Assembly: GCF_042429435.1 (NCBI RefSeq)
Contig: NZ_JBHMAF010000196.1
DNA: 64,000 nt
Source of the DNA: Ectobacillus funiculus
GTDB lineage: Bacteria > Bacillota > Bacilli > Bacillales > Bacillaceae_G
Strand: one strand, 5' to 3'
Under the pieces are notes generated by a model. The model had not been told where the DNA came from, made no database searches, and worked only from the letters and a program-made list of their open reading frames with translations. Both the position numbers and the translations under genes were made by a program. Shown piece by piece: positions 34,931 through 44,211 of this stretch (position 1 is its first letter; each line of letters starts with the position of its first letter).

Positions 34931-36520
34931 TTAATTAGACTCAAATAGAAGTGAGCGATAGTCGTTTGGAGTAACTCCCTCGACCTTTTTAAAGACCTTC
35001 CGGAAATACTTATCGTCTTGATACCCAACCATATGGGCAATTTCATAGATTTTAAAATCCTTGTTTTTTAACAGGGCTTTTGCTCGATTCATTCGAATTT
35101 TTACAATATAGTCCGAAATATTTTCCTTAAATTCTTGCTTGAATTTCCTCGAGATATACTCCCGGCTTAAGTAAAAGCGTTCAGCTATCTCCTGAAGCTT
35201 TACATCTCGATCAAAGTTAGCCTGAAGGTATTTTTCAATGTCGTAAATAATGTTGATGCTTTTTGGGGTTGACCGTCGTTTTACTCTAGTTAAAAAGAGT
35301 GCAACCTCCCGCGTCTTCCTTGCAATATACTTCTCTAATCGAAAGGTACCGTTTTGATCGAAAAATACATCAATGTATTCGGCAACATCATCTGTTACAG
35401 GGGAGGGAAGCCCATATTTTTTAGTCCACGTATTACTGATAATTTGATATTCTTTTTCAAAATGGATAAGCTGTTTGAATGATAAAAAACCATCTTGCGT
35501 AAAATCTTTTGTAATTCGCTCAATGACTTCCTGAAATGCACTTATTTCACCAGCTTGGACCGCCAATTCAATATCAGAAGAGTACGCCATTAGACTTTTT
35601 ACATCAGTATCAACTGGAAGTTTGTGTATATAGACTTTTTCTTTATTTGTGCTCAAGATGTTACTGTTTAATAAAAGCTGTTTGGCATGATGATAAGAAT
35701 CAATCAATTTGGAGCTTTGATCTACTTGGCTTCCTAGAGCAATCGGACAAGACACAGAGAGTACGGTCTTTAAGGTCTGATAGATATGTACGAGCAATTC
35801 GTCTATTTGCTCAAATTTATCCCAAAATATAATAACCGCTTCACCTTTATTGGATAAGTAACGAAAACCAATGCCGCATTCATATTTTGTTACGATTTCA
35901 TTAATGACATTCAAGATAGTAAAGTAGGTTAAATCGCGATCACCTTGAAAGTTCGCGATGCTTTTGCCGCTGACTCTAACAAGAGCTGCCGTATAATCCT
36001 GAGATAAATGAAATCCGAACTCTTCATACAGGTTGTCCTTAATTGTATCGTTGTTTATAAACTTAGTAAGCATTCGATCTCGATATATTGGCTTCATTTC
36101 ATTGATCAATTGATGACTGCTTTGATGCTTCTTTCGCTCCGCCTCTTCCTTTTTCCATTCGATTACTGCATGTTCTAGTGTTTGATTTAAAATTTCTGGG
36201 TCAATGGGCTTCAAAATATAATCAAAGCTTCCAAAGTGAATGGCTTTTCTCATATAGTGATAGTCATCATATCCAGTTACAAAAATGGTCTTGCATGTTG
36301 GGTGCTGTTTCTTGATTCTCTCTAGCAGCTCAATGCCATCCATCTTTGGCATCTTCATATCTGAAAAAATGATATCCGGTTTATAAGTTTGAATGAGACG
36401 GAGGGCCTCTTCACCATTTGCAGCTTCGTAAATTTCATCAATGCCATACCGCTCCCAATCTCCTAGCAGCCGTATCCCTTCTCGCACATGTTGTTCATCA
36501 TCTACAACTAATACCTTCAT
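34931..36520 (-). CDS. YesN-like AraC-type response regulator
   Basis: The protein has 529 residues. The N-terminal receiver domain (1-about 120) has the acidic pair VVDDE, the phospho-acceptor Asp54 in IIFSDMKMPKMDG, and TGYDD plus LKPID. The middle region is a YesN-type linker. The C-terminal AraC DNA-binding domain (about 425-525) has VKLQEIAERFYLSREYISRKF and IYEIAHMVGYQDDKYFRKVFKK. The ATG overlaps the upstream kinase stop by 4 nt and is preceded by AAGGAGGTG. It should activate the divergent sugar ABC transporter when the partner kinase senses an extracellular signal. Confidence 0.92.
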   Translation of the reverse strand: MKVLVVDDEQHVREGIRLLGDWERYGIDEIYEAANGEEALRLIQTYKPDIIFSDMKMPKMDGIELLERIKKQHPTCKTIFVTGYDDYHYMRKAIHFGSFDYILKPIDPEILNQTLEHAVIEWKKEEAERKKHQSSHQLINEMKPIYRDRMLTKFINNDTIKDNLYEEFGFHLSQDYTAALVRVSGKSIANFQGDRDLTYFTILNVINEIVTKYECGIGFRYLSNKGEAVIIFWDKFEQIDELLVHIYQTLKTVLSVSCPIALGSQVDQSSKLIDSYHHAKQLLLNSNILSTNKEKVYIHKLPVDTDVKSLMAYSSDIELAVQAGEISAFQEVIERITKDFTQDGFLSFKQLIHFEKEYQIISNTWTKKYGLPSPVTDDVAEYIDVFFDQNGTFRLEKYIARKTREVALFLTRVKRRSTPKSINIIYDIEKYLQANFDRDVKLQEIAERFYLSREYISRKFKQEFKENISDYIVKIRMNRAKALLKNKDFKIYEIAHMVGYQDDKYFRKVFKKVEGVTPNDYRSLLFESN

Positions 36521-38337
36521 GAAGATTGCACCTCCTTGTTTAAGAGTTTTGGTAATTCAATTGTGACCGTAAATCCATTTGTTTCATCGCTCGTAATCCT
36601 CATTTTTGCTTCATGGCTATAGTAAATCTGTAATCGGTCATAGATATTTTTTAAACCAATGGACTCGCCTTGCTTTGCGTCAGCAGGAAGCTGTTCAAGC
36701 AATTCTCGCTCCAGCCTTGTGACCTGCTCGTTATTCATCCCTTTTCCATTATCTGTTATATTGATATGAACGATTTCGTGCTCCTGCAATTGAGCCTCCA
36801 GACGAATAAAGGCTGTTTCTAGTTGCTGATCAAACCCGTGCTTGAAGCAATTTTCTACAATTGGCTGCAATATCATTTTCGGCACAAAAACATCTTCTAA
36901 TTCTGGCTGTATATGCAGTTCATATAGAAGCTGCTCACCAAATCGCTGCTTTTGCAGAGCCAAGTAATCCTTCACATGCTGCACTTCTTGTTTGAGCGGC
37001 ACAATATCGTCTTTCATGTTCAAGCTATATCTCATAATCTTCGCTAAAGAAGTTAACAAGGCGTATACTTGAACTGCTTTATGCTTTAAAGCTAACGTAC
37101 CGATAGACTGAAGGGCATTATACAGAAAATGCGGATTAATTTGTGAATGCAATACCCGTAATTGTGAGCGTTTATTTTCAAGCTCCAATTTATACTCACG
37201 TTGAATCAAGTCATTAATCGTCGCAATCATTAATTTGAAATGCCTGCCTAGCATCCCAAATTCATCGTTTCCTAAGGAATCAAAATCAGCTTGAAATTCA
37301 CCCTTTTCCACCTTTTTCATATTTGCGATCAATACTTTAATCGGTGAAGTGAACTTGAAGGAAATGAACATTGTAGCCAACACAACGATAACCAATGTAA
37401 CAAGACCAATCAAAATATTAATAAAGGCTGTTTCTCTAGCGCTTTGATATAGGAGATTATAAGGGATTCTTTTTACAATATACCATTCTTGAAATGGTGC
37501 GGAAAACCTCTCATACACAATCACACCAGAAAACTGCTTATCCTTCCATTCCAAGCTATGACTTGACAAAGGTGCCTTTTTCACATGCTGAAACCATGTT
37601 TGAGTATTTTCTGTTCCGATTAGCTTTTCCTCAGAGGAGTACATGATAACTCCATTTTCATTCATAATATAGAAATCTTCTGCTTCTTTTGTATATAAAC
37701 GATCAGCAATCGCACTGAGCTGCGAAAGATTAATATCAATAGACAAAAAACCTAAGAAATCTTCAGCTGGAACGTTTTTAATTATATTATGAAAACTTAT
37801 AACTTTTTTCTTTTCTGACTGTGGAATAGAAGATAAGTTGTTATAGCTATAAATATCATGCGGCGGCTCAATGGCAGTATAATTCCGGCCTGTAATTAAC
37901 TGAAAATAGTACGGATTCGAGAAGATATCCTCATTTCTCCCACGGCCGCTTACATGCCAATGGTAGTTGGTATACGAGTCCTTTCCTTCGTGGATATACA
38001 AATATAATTGTTCAATTTCTGGACGCGCACCATACAAGTATAAGAGTATCCTTTTTACCTCCTGCTCGTTTTTTTCTAAATCACTTGACACTCCGTCCTT
38101 TAAGGCATTCATAAGCGGACTATACGTATACATTGCTGATGTGATTCGTGAGATATCCGTCAGATAAGTTGTAATATCTTGTTTTCCACTTTCAATCACA
38201 TCATGATTGGTTGAAACAAAGCGATCTTTAAGGGATTCCTTTGTATGATAGTACGTGATTGCAATAGCTGATCCAAAAGGAAGGACCGTTACAATCATTA
38301 GAAAAATAATAAGCTTTTTACGAATACTCCATCCCAT
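36517..38337 (-). CDS. YesM-like sensor histidine kinase
   Basis: This 606-residue membrane sensor has a first span at about 11-30 and a large extracellular dCache-like domain (about 31-290). A second span (about 296-320, NILIGLVTLVIVVLATMFIS) leads to a HAMP domain (about 322-375). The His_kinase domain has the phosphoacceptor in RVLHSQINPHFLYNALQSIG, and the ATPase lobe has NCFKHGF and NITDNGKGM. ATG 38337 has no clear ribosome site, which is odd for the first gene of the operon. The pair with the AraC-type regulator and the divergent transporter suggests it senses sugar or a loaded binding protein. Confidence 0.9.
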   Translation of the reverse strand: MGWSIRKKLIIFLMIVTVLPFGSAIAITYYHTKESLKDRFVSTNHDVIESGKQDITTYLTDISRITSAMYTYSPLMNALKDGVSSDLEKNEQEVKRILLYLYGARPEIEQLYLYIHEGKDSYTNYHWHVSGRGRNEDIFSNPYYFQLITGRNYTAIEPPHDIYSYNNLSSIPQSEKKKVISFHNIIKNVPAEDFLGFLSIDINLSQLSAIADRLYTKEAEDFYIMNENGVIMYSSEEKLIGTENTQTWFQHVKKAPLSSHSLEWKDKQFSGVIVYERFSAPFQEWYIVKRIPYNLLYQSARETAFINILIGLVTLVIVVLATMFISFKFTSPIKVLIANMKKVEKGEFQADFDSLGNDEFGMLGRHFKLMIATINDLIQREYKLELENKRSQLRVLHSQINPHFLYNALQSIGTLALKHKAVQVYALLTSLAKIMRYSLNMKDDIVPLKQEVQHVKDYLALQKQRFGEQLLYELHIQPELEDVFVPKMILQPIVENCFKHGFDQQLETAFIRLEAQLQEHEIVHINITDNGKGMNNEQVTRLERELLEQLPADAKQGESIGLKNIYDRLQIYYSHEAKMRITSDETNGFTVTIELPKLLNKEVQSS

Positions 38338-38556
38338 ACTACTGTAGTTAGTTTACGTTGTATAACACATGATACGAAACTAACCACTCCCCCTTTCTTA
38401 GTAAGTTTTTTAAACAATCTCCAGAATACATATGTTGTTTCATTGTAGCATAAACCGGAATGATATTTTTCATTAACAATAAACAGTTTGGTCATATTAC
38501 ACCTAACAAGAGAACCATTTTGTAGTGTGTTCAATATTTTACACCCTATCGGTCAA

Positions 38557-38570
38557 TGTAAGCCGTTTCA
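38557..38570 (+). promoter_or_regulatory. cre-like site (CcpA) in the divergent promoter region
   Basis: TGTAAGCCGTTTCA fits the cre consensus TGWAANCGNTNWCA with one mismatch. It lies about 45 bp before the first permease gene, where CcpA could repress the transporter when preferred sugars are present. The call is by eye only. Confidence 0.45.
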
Positions 38571-38615
38571 TTATTTTTACGATCCTTTAAAATAAAGATA
38601 TCGGAGGTGCAGTTT

Positions 38616-39584
38616 ATGAATAATCAAAGTAAATTGGAAAACGTAAATGTGACAACCTTGAAGAACGAGAAGCATACTAAGGCTTCTGAGGCAGCTACCT
38701 TACACAAGCAAAGGAAGCTGAAAAAAGCAGGATTGTTCGCCTTATTTGTTGGACCAGCCTTTTTAGCTTTTGCCCTCATCGTATTGATTCCATTTTTCAC
38801 AGGTATGTATTACGCCTTTACCGATTGGAATGGTGTAACAGGTAACATCAAGTGGGTCGGACTCGATAACTTTACGTATTTGTTTACAGAAGACAAGCAG
38901 TTCCAAACATCCTTTTGGCTCACGCTTCGCTATACAGTAGTAGCTATTATCTTAACGAATGGCGTCGGCTTTGGGCTTGCTTTGCTTGTGACAAGAATGT
39001 TAAAAACAAGAAACATACTGCGAACTGTCTTTTTCTTGCCGAATCTTATTGGCGGCTTGTTACTCGGATTCATTTGGCAGTTTATTTTTATCAAAGGCTT
39101 CGCATCCATTGGACAATTAACAGGCCTTTCTTTCTTCAAACTTTCATGGCTTGGAGATGAGAAAACAGCATTCTGGGGCATTGTTATTGTAAGTGTATGG
39201 CAAGGTGCGGGGTATATTATGTTAATCTACACAGCGGCTCTGCAAAACGTACCGCAGGAATTGCTTGAAGCAGCAAAAATCGATGGAGCAAACAAATGGC
39301 AGACATTGCGCCATATCACATTGCCAATGGTAGCTCCAGCTGTGACAGTATGTCTATTCTTAACGATTTCATCATCATTTAAAATCTTTGATGTGAACCT
39401 ATCGTTGACAAACGGTGGTCCATTTAAATCAACAGAAATGTTAGCGCTTAATATTTATACAGAAGCATTTGTGAACAACCGCTATGGCCTTGGGGAAGCA
39501 AAGGCATTAGTGTTCTTCATCGTAGTAGCATTAATTACAATCATTCAGGTTACGTATACAAAACGGAAGGAGATTGAATCATAA
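38616..39584 (+). CDS. CUT1 sugar ABC transporter permease 1 (MalF-type)
   Basis: This 322-residue inner membrane subunit has a charged N-terminal tail of about 35 residues followed by six predicted spans. The first span is followed by TDWNGVTGNIKWVGLDNFTYLF, typical of sugar permeases, and the EAA loop QELLEAAKIDGANKWQTLRHITLPM lies at about 219-243. ATG 38616 follows CGGAGGTG. It overlaps the second permease by one base (TAATG). Sugar identity is unknown because no hydrolase is encoded beside it. Confidence 0.9.
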   Translation: MNNQSKLENVNVTTLKNEKHTKASEAATLHKQRKLKKAGLFALFVGPAFLAFALIVLIPFFTGMYYAFTDWNGVTGNIKWVGLDNFTYLFTEDKQFQTSFWLTLRYTVVAIILTNGVGFGLALLVTRMLKTRNILRTVFFLPNLIGGLLLGFIWQFIFIKGFASIGQLTGLSFFKLSWLGDEKTAFWGIVIVSVWQGAGYIMLIYTAALQNVPQELLEAAKIDGANKWQTLRHITLPMVAPAVTVCLFLTISSSFKIFDVNLSLTNGGPFKSTEMLALNIYTEAFVNNRYGLGEAKALVFFIVVALITIIQVTYTKRKEIES

Positions 39585-40411
39585 TGGAAAATAAGTATAC
39601 TGGAAAATTGTTCATTCTCGAAATCGCTGCCATTTTGATCGGTCTTGTGTTTCTTGTTCCGTTCTATTATGTGGTATCAAACTCTTTAAAATCATTCTCT
39701 GAGATTTTGATGAATACATCCGCTTTGCCATCCGTCTTGCAGTTTAAAAACTATATAAACGCGTTTCAGCAGATGGATTATCTAAAAGTGTTTATGAATT
39801 CATTGATGATTACAGTGGCAAGCAACATCCTGATTGTCGTGTTTTGTTCAATGGCAGCTTATATGCTTGTGAGAACAAAAAAGAAAATCAGCAATATCAT
39901 CTTCATGACGTTTGTAGCGGCGATGGTAATTCCATTTCAATCGATTATGATTCCGTTAGTCAAGGTGGCAGGGAGTTTTGGCTTACTTAACAGCCTTTGG
40001 GGATTGATCTTTATGTATCTAGGATTCGGTTCCGGGATGGCAATCTTCTTATACCACGGCTTTATGAAAGGAATTCCTGTCGAGCTGGAAGAAGCGGCGA
40101 TTATTGATGGCTGTTCACCGTTTGGTGTCTTTTGGAGAATTGTATTCCCGCTGCTAAAACCGATCACTGTTACGATTGTAATCTTGAACAGCTTATGGAT
40201 TTGGAATGACTTCTTACTGCCAATGCTTGTATTACAAGATCCAGAATTACGAACAATACCATTAGCGACGTTCTTCTTCTTCGGTCAATATACAAAGCAA
40301 TGGGATTTAGCATTAGCGGCACTCGTGATTAGCATCATTCCGTTACTTATTTTCTTCTTCTCAATGCAGAAGCACATTATCAAAGGCATTACAAGCGGAT
40401 CTATCAAATGA
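39584..40411 (+). CDS. CUT1 sugar ABC transporter permease 2 (MalG-type)
   Basis: This 275-residue partner permease has six predicted spans. The first span (about 11-31) is followed by SNSLKSFSEI, and the EAA loop VELEEAAIIDGCSPFGVFWRIVFPLLKP lies at about 167-194. The C terminus KHIIKGITSGSIK is characteristic of the MalG/LacG group. Translation is coupled to permease 1 by stop-start overlap. Together the two subunits need an ATPase of the MsmX type, which must come from elsewhere in the genome. Confidence 0.9.
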   Translation: MENKYTGKLFILEIAAILIGLVFLVPFYYVVSNSLKSFSEILMNTSALPSVLQFKNYINAFQQMDYLKVFMNSLMITVASNILIVVFCSMAAYMLVRTKKKISNIIFMTFVAAMVIPFQSIMIPLVKVAGSFGLLNSLWGLIFMYLGFGSGMAIFLYHGFMKGIPVELEEAAIIDGCSPFGVFWRIVFPLLKPITVTIVILNSLWIWNDFLLPMLVLQDPELRTIPLATFFFFGQYTKQWDLALAALVISIIPLLIFFFSMQKHIIKGITSGSIK

Positions 40412-40510
40412 TTCTAATATTAAACTAATTAATACCGTCTGTCTCCTTATGCGAGAAAGAACAGCTGGTAGAGATAAATTAGAAAGATATCTAACAGGGG
40501 GTAAATAAAC

Positions 40511-41803
40511 ATGAAAAAGTTTCCATTGGCAGCAGGTGTATTATCATTATCTTTGCTTGTAGCAGCAGGTTGTTCTAACGATAAGACAACAGGGGAAAAA
40601 GCAGATACGGCTGGCAATAAAGACGGTAAGGTCGTTGTAGATATCTTCCAAGGAAAAGTTGAAATTGCGGACCAATTGAAAGCATTAACAGACAAATATA
40701 CAAAAGAGCATCCAAATGTAACTTTTAATCTGCAAACAGTCGGCGGCGGTGCAGATGGTGCAGCGGCATTAAAGGCGAAGTTTGCTTCTGGAAGCGCACC
40801 AGATATTTTTACAATTGAAGGCTATCAATCCACGGTAACATGGAAGGACAAGCTAGAGGATTTATCAGATCAGCCGTGGGTGAAGGATGCGTATGAGAGC
40901 GCATTAAAGCCAACAACACTTAATGGGAAAATTTACGGACAGCCTGCTAACCTTGAAGGCTATGGCTTTGCTTATAATAAGGAATTGTTCAAAAAGGCCG
41001 GTATTACAGAATTACCAAAAACAATGGCACAGTTAGAGGAAGCAGCGAAAAAGCTTAAAGCTGCCGGAATTACTCCATTCTCAGTAGGCTACGCGGAGTG
41101 GTGGGTGCTAGGAAACCACGGCTTGAACATTGCTTTCGCAACGCAACCAGACCCGGATGCATTCGTGCAAGGATTAAATGCAGGAACATCCAAAATTGCT
41201 GGAAATGAGCAATTCCAAAAATACCTAGATCTATTAGACTTAACGGTGAAGTACGGCAATGCAAATCCGCTAACAACAGATTACAACACACAAGTAACAC
41301 TCTTTGCGGGCGGCGAGGCTGCAATGATTCAACAAGGAAACTGGATTCAGCCAATGCTTGATAAGCTAAATCCAAATATGGAGGTAGGCTTTATTCCAAT
41401 GCCTCTTAGCGATGACCCTGCAACTGCGGATAAATTAGCAGTTGATGTACCAAATAGCTGGGTTGTCTACAATGGAGCACCTGACGCAGATAAAAAAGCA
41501 GCAAAGGATTTCTTAAATTGGTTGGTATCATCTGACGAAGGAAAGAAAGCAATGGTTGAAGACTTCAAATACATCCCGGCCTTCAAAACGATTGAGGCAA
41601 AAGAATCTGATATCGGACCATTGGGTGCAGAGCTTGTGAAGTACTCTAAAGAAGGAAAAACGTTCTCTTGGCAGTTCGCGAAATACCCAGACGGTGCAGG
41701 TCAGCAATTCGGGGCAACTTTGCAAACATATGTTGGCAAAAAAGCATCTAAAGAAGATACTCTAAAAGCTCTTGACGCTACTTGGGCGAAATTAAAAAAA
41801 TAA
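40511..41803 (+). CDS. CUT1 sugar-binding lipoprotein
   Basis: The 430-residue protein has a lipoprotein signal with the lipobox LVAAGC, placing the lipidated Cys at residue 20. It resembles family 1 extracellular binding proteins: KFASGSAPDIFTIEG (about 94-108) and GGEAAMIQQGNWI (about 270-282) are typical sugar-binder segments. ATG 40511 follows AGGGGG. It is the third gene of the uptake operon, unusually after both permeases. It should deliver an oligosaccharide or sugar derivative to the two permeases. A strong terminator follows. Confidence 0.92.
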   Translation: MKKFPLAAGVLSLSLLVAAGCSNDKTTGEKADTAGNKDGKVVVDIFQGKVEIADQLKALTDKYTKEHPNVTFNLQTVGGGADGAAALKAKFASGSAPDIFTIEGYQSTVTWKDKLEDLSDQPWVKDAYESALKPTTLNGKIYGQPANLEGYGFAYNKELFKKAGITELPKTMAQLEEAAKKLKAAGITPFSVGYAEWWVLGNHGLNIAFATQPDPDAFVQGLNAGTSKIAGNEQFQKYLDLLDLTVKYGNANPLTTDYNTQVTLFAGGEAAMIQQGNWIQPMLDKLNPNMEVGFIPMPLSDDPATADKLAVDVPNSWVVYNGAPDADKKAAKDFLNWLVSSDEGKKAMVEDFKYIPAFKTIEAKESDIGPLGAELVKYSKEGKTFSWQFAKYPDGAGQQFGATLQTYVGKKASKEDTLKALDATWAKLKK

Positions 41804-41817
41804 TAATGAAGTGACGA

Positions 41818-41869
41818 AAGGACTGGTTCCAAAGGCATATTATATACGCCTTTGGATCAGTCCTTGTTT
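41818..41869 (+). terminator. Terminator of the sugar ABC operon
   Basis: Long arms AAGGACTGGTTCCAAAGGC/GCCTTTGGATCAGTCCTT (two mismatches) with an 11-nt loop are followed by GTTTTG. Confidence 0.85.
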
Positions 41870-41872
41870 TGC

Positions 41873-42139
41873 GCTGTAGGAAAGCATAAATTTCCAGCTA
41901 GGAGCAAACTCGACGTAGTGGGAAATTTTAAGACTAAAGTGTAAGGGCAACTACGCCTCTGTCTTCGCCCAAGGGCGGGGCTCGCCAATCGGCGAGTTTT
42001 CTTTATACTGTAGGAAAGCATAAATTTCCAACTGGAAGCCCATTCGACGTAGTCGGAAATTTTAGGAATACAGTATAAGGGCAACTACGCCTCTGTCTTC
42101 GCCCAAGGGCGGGGCTCGCCAATCGGCGAGTTTTCTTTA
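41873..42139 (+). repeat. Repeat A, two tandem copies after the sugar operon
   Basis: The units at 41873-42005 and 42007-42139 both end in a clean hairpin GGCTCGCC-aat-CGGCGAG followed by TTTTCTTTAT. The terminators face the plus strand. The first unit carries changes in its middle (gactaaagtgtaag) while the second is close to consensus. Spurious reading frames with RRLASPALGRRQRRS come from these units. Confidence 0.96.
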
Positions 42140-42198
42140 TAATTAAGGGAAAATGGTTTACACTATACACGAAGAATGTACATAAGGGAGACAAGTCA

Positions 42199-42681
42199 AT
42201 GAACATACAGGATCAGTGGGACGTAAAGTTTTTGGATGTTGTCCGTCAAAGTGAGCTAAAGCGTGGGGCGACGCGAGAGCAGCTGTTGTTTCCGGATAGT
42301 GAGGAAGTAGAGGAGCTCATGGATGACTATGGCTACGAGGCTGTTTTAGAGCGGGAACATGATGATGAGCTAGAGGATATATTGGGAGAGGAGCTGATGG
42401 AGCTCATGGAGCGCTCTGTTTTTTCAGCTGAACATCCAAGGCAGCAGCTCATTTCATTTATCAATGGTTTAGGCTTTCATCTTCTTGACTGGATTGTACT
42501 GCTGGAAACAGAATTTGGTGTAAGCAGCACAAAGTTCACAGGAGAGGCCACGAAGAAAATGGAAAAGCGGTTGTCTCACTTTCCATACATCGATAGAGAA
42601 ACAAGCATTTTTGATGTTACGTTTGGGGAAGCAATAGAGCTGTTAGAGCGGGTAACGGACGGTGCAGTGAGGATTCGATAA
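42199..42681 (+). CDS. Acidic conserved-looking protein of unknown function
   Basis: The protein has 160 residues, strongly acidic in the middle (EEVEELMDDYGYEAVLEREHDDELEDIL). It has no membrane span except a mildly hydrophobic stretch FINGLGFHLLDWIVLLE near 88-104. ATG 42199 follows AAGGGAGAC. No known domain was recognised. It stands between two repeat A loci and appears monocistronic. The clean start, length and codon pattern support a real gene, but its job is unknown. Confidence 0.65.
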   Translation: MNIQDQWDVKFLDVVRQSELKRGATREQLLFPDSEEVEELMDDYGYEAVLEREHDDELEDILGEELMELMERSVFSAEHPRQQLISFINGLGFHLLDWIVLLETEFGVSSTKFTGEATKKMEKRLSHFPYIDRETSIFDVTFGEAIELLERVTDGAVRIR

Positions 42682-42686
42682 TGTTA

Positions 42687-42790
42687 TACCGTAAGAGAGT
42701 ATAAAGTTCCAGCTAGAAGTTGATTTGATGCAATGGGAATTTTGAAGAAGAAACTGGTGCAACTACGCTTCTATTTTCGTCAATTAGCAA
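42687..42790 (+). repeat. Repeat A, decayed copy
   Basis: The segments gtaagagagtataaagttcc, agctagaagtt, gggaattt and gcaactacgcttct are recognisable. The terminal hairpin has been lost. Confidence 0.75.
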
Positions 42791-42808
42791 GTGTTCTATA
42801 TTTAGAAA

Positions 42809-42846
42809 CAAAAAACTCGTTATAGATGCATAACGAGTTTTTTTGT
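42809..42846 (-). terminator. Bidirectional terminator at the 3' end of the 43-kb minus-strand gene
   Basis: The arms AAAAACTCGTTAT/ATAACGAGTTTTT have a short loop. The left arm includes the stop codon of the minus-strand gene, and T-runs lie on both strands. Confidence 0.88.
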
Positions 42847-43137
42847 TTCTATTTGTAGCTGCTTGCTGAGAATCTGGTTAAGTCTTTCCACAAGTAATGT
42901 ACACATCTCCAATCGCTTTGCTACCTCTTTCAATTCTACAACATTAGAGGTTTCAATCGGATGCATGCAGACATTGAATTTTTTAAAAGCTTTGCTGTAT
43001 ACAATCGTCACATAGTTATTCATAATGTCTGAGTTATTATGGAAGGTGAATTGGTTTGTTTTTTTGCAATACTCAACATCCTCAAAGCCGAAAGATTTCA
43101 ACGCCTGTACAATTTGCATAATCGTCAGGTTCTTCAT
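42820..43137 (-). CDS. Small cytoplasmic protein of unknown function
   Basis: The 105-residue protein begins MKNLTIMQIVQALKSFGFED, mixed alpha/beta by eye, with a helical C-terminal half (LKEVAKRLEMCTLLVERLNQIL). The start ATG at 43137 is preceded by AAAGAGGGAT. No family was recognised. Its last three residues lie inside a bidirectional terminator. It is a single-gene unit facing away from the following small gene at 43369. Confidence 0.6.
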   Translation of the reverse strand: MKNLTIMQIVQALKSFGFEDVEYCKKTNQFTFHNNSDIMNNYVTIVYSKAFKKFNVCMHPIETSNVVELKEVAKRLEMCTLLVERLNQILSKQLQIETKKLVMHL

Positions 43138-43368
43138 AATAATCCCTCTTTTTGAAGTTTTTTCTAGAACCTTGGTTCTTTCTTTATTGTAAGGTCCCTT
43201 GCGATAATACTCAAGAAATTGTGCCTGGTTTTTAGGTCCTTTTTATTAGATTGAAATATCGTAAAGGTATTGTAATAAATTTTAAGATTGTGCAACGAAG
43301 GAAAGGGACTATTTTTCAAACTTCATCATATACATACAGAAATGGAACAAGAAAAAGAGGTGAATTGC

Positions 43369-43587
43369 TTGGATTTTGACATTACAGGGCAAAAGGCCTA
43401 TATGAAAAATGGTCCACATCGGGATCAGCTCGGAATGGTGAAACGGAATTTCGCAGGGAGCGGAACGGAATATACCCTCATCATCGGTGGAGAACTTTAT
43501 GTGGACGTAGAGCTGCAAGACTTAGTGCTTGTGGACGTTGATTTTAAAGAATTTCATGATTGGTGTGAACGAAATGGATATATCTAA
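43369..43587 (+). CDS. Small beta-rich protein of unknown function
   Basis: A 72-residue product is predicted from TTG 43369, which follows AAGAGGTG at good spacing; a longer in-frame ORF begins at 43288 without a ribosome site. The sequence KNGPHRDQLGMVKRNFAGSG with YTLIIGGELYVDVELQDLVLVD suggests a small beta-barrel, and the end DFKEFHDWCERNGYI looks helical. No match to a named family can be given from memory. The TTG start is an inference. Confidence 0.5.
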   Translation: MDFDITGQKAYMKNGPHRDQLGMVKRNFAGSGTEYTLIIGGELYVDVELQDLVLVDVDFKEFHDWCERNGYI

Positions 43588-43675
43588 GGGGGACGGAGTA
43601 TGTCCTCTTTAGCGCGTACCCGCAGCCATATAATGATATATCATATACACAGGGCAGATGAAACGGACAAGCTTT

Positions 43676-43757
43676 GCATCTACGAGCTCGCGCTTTATTC
43701 CTACAAATTCTCGCTGTGTCGAATGGTCTCCCCGCTAAAAATTTCTATTTTCTGAAA
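43676..43757 (-). repeat. Possible highly decayed repeat A copy
   Basis: The order gcatctacgagctcgc, tttattcctacaaatt, tgtgtcgaat and gctaaaaatttctattttct parallels a full unit, but many bases differ. The call is tentative. Confidence 0.4.
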
Positions 43758-43810
43758 ACGAAAAAAGAGGCGACCCAGAGGAACCGCCGTTTTGCTATAC
43801 TTTAAGGATA

Positions 43811-43905
43811 ACTTTTCGGGGTGTTAGCCCACTCCAGAACTGAGCCCGCGCGTTCTTTTGCGTGGGTTTTTGCCTGTCTGGGCTAACTAGGGAACCCCAG
43901 CTTTT
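43811..43905 (+). repeat. Structured repeat B element or RNA between small genes
   Basis: The element begins acttttcggggtgttagccc. The outer arms GGGGTGTTAGCCCA and TGGGCTAACTAGGGAACCCC can pair, and an inner hairpin CCCGCGC/GCGTGGG sits between them, giving a compact multi-stem fold of about 90 nt. The start is shared with elements at 60154 and, on the other strand, 31487. It may be a repeat, a structured untranslated RNA, or both. Confidence 0.5.
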
Positions 43906-44148
43906 CTAATGACCTACGCTTGGAACGAGCAGAAACGTTGTGTAGTATGTAAAGCCGATGAAGAACACTGCTAAATATGCACCAAAAACATACATATACA
44001 TGCGTTCCGACAATTTCAAATAACCTAAAAGGACGAAGAACCCAGTTTGACCAAAGAACAGTAGCGCTGTTTGCGGCATATCACCTAGATAAAACATGAC
44101 AGCGAAAATTCCTGTCCAAAAGCCTAAAACGCGAAACATACGATCCAT
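43906..44148 (-). CDS. yqgY: YqgY-like DUF2626 membrane protein
   Basis: The protein is 80 residues from ATG 44148, which follows GGGGAGGG. Two or three hydrophobic spans are visible: residues 5-20, about 25-42 (LLFFGQTGFFVLLGYLKL) and about 46-75 (MYMYVFGAYLAVFFIGFTYYTTFLLV). The sequence MDRMFRVLGFWTGIFAVMFY is the hallmark of the DUF2626/YqgY family. Function is unknown. The position between yqgX and comGA agrees with B. subtilis order. A longer frame starting at 44190 lacks a ribosome site. Confidence 0.82.
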   Translation of the reverse strand: MDRMFRVLGFWTGIFAVMFYLGDMPQTALLFFGQTGFFVLLGYLKLSERMYMYVFGAYLAVFFIGFTYYTTFLLVPSVGH

Positions 44149-44211
44149 TCGTATCCCTCCCCTTCGGACAATTTGTGTCTCCATCTTCATTATAAAGGAC
44201 TGTTCTCAGAA

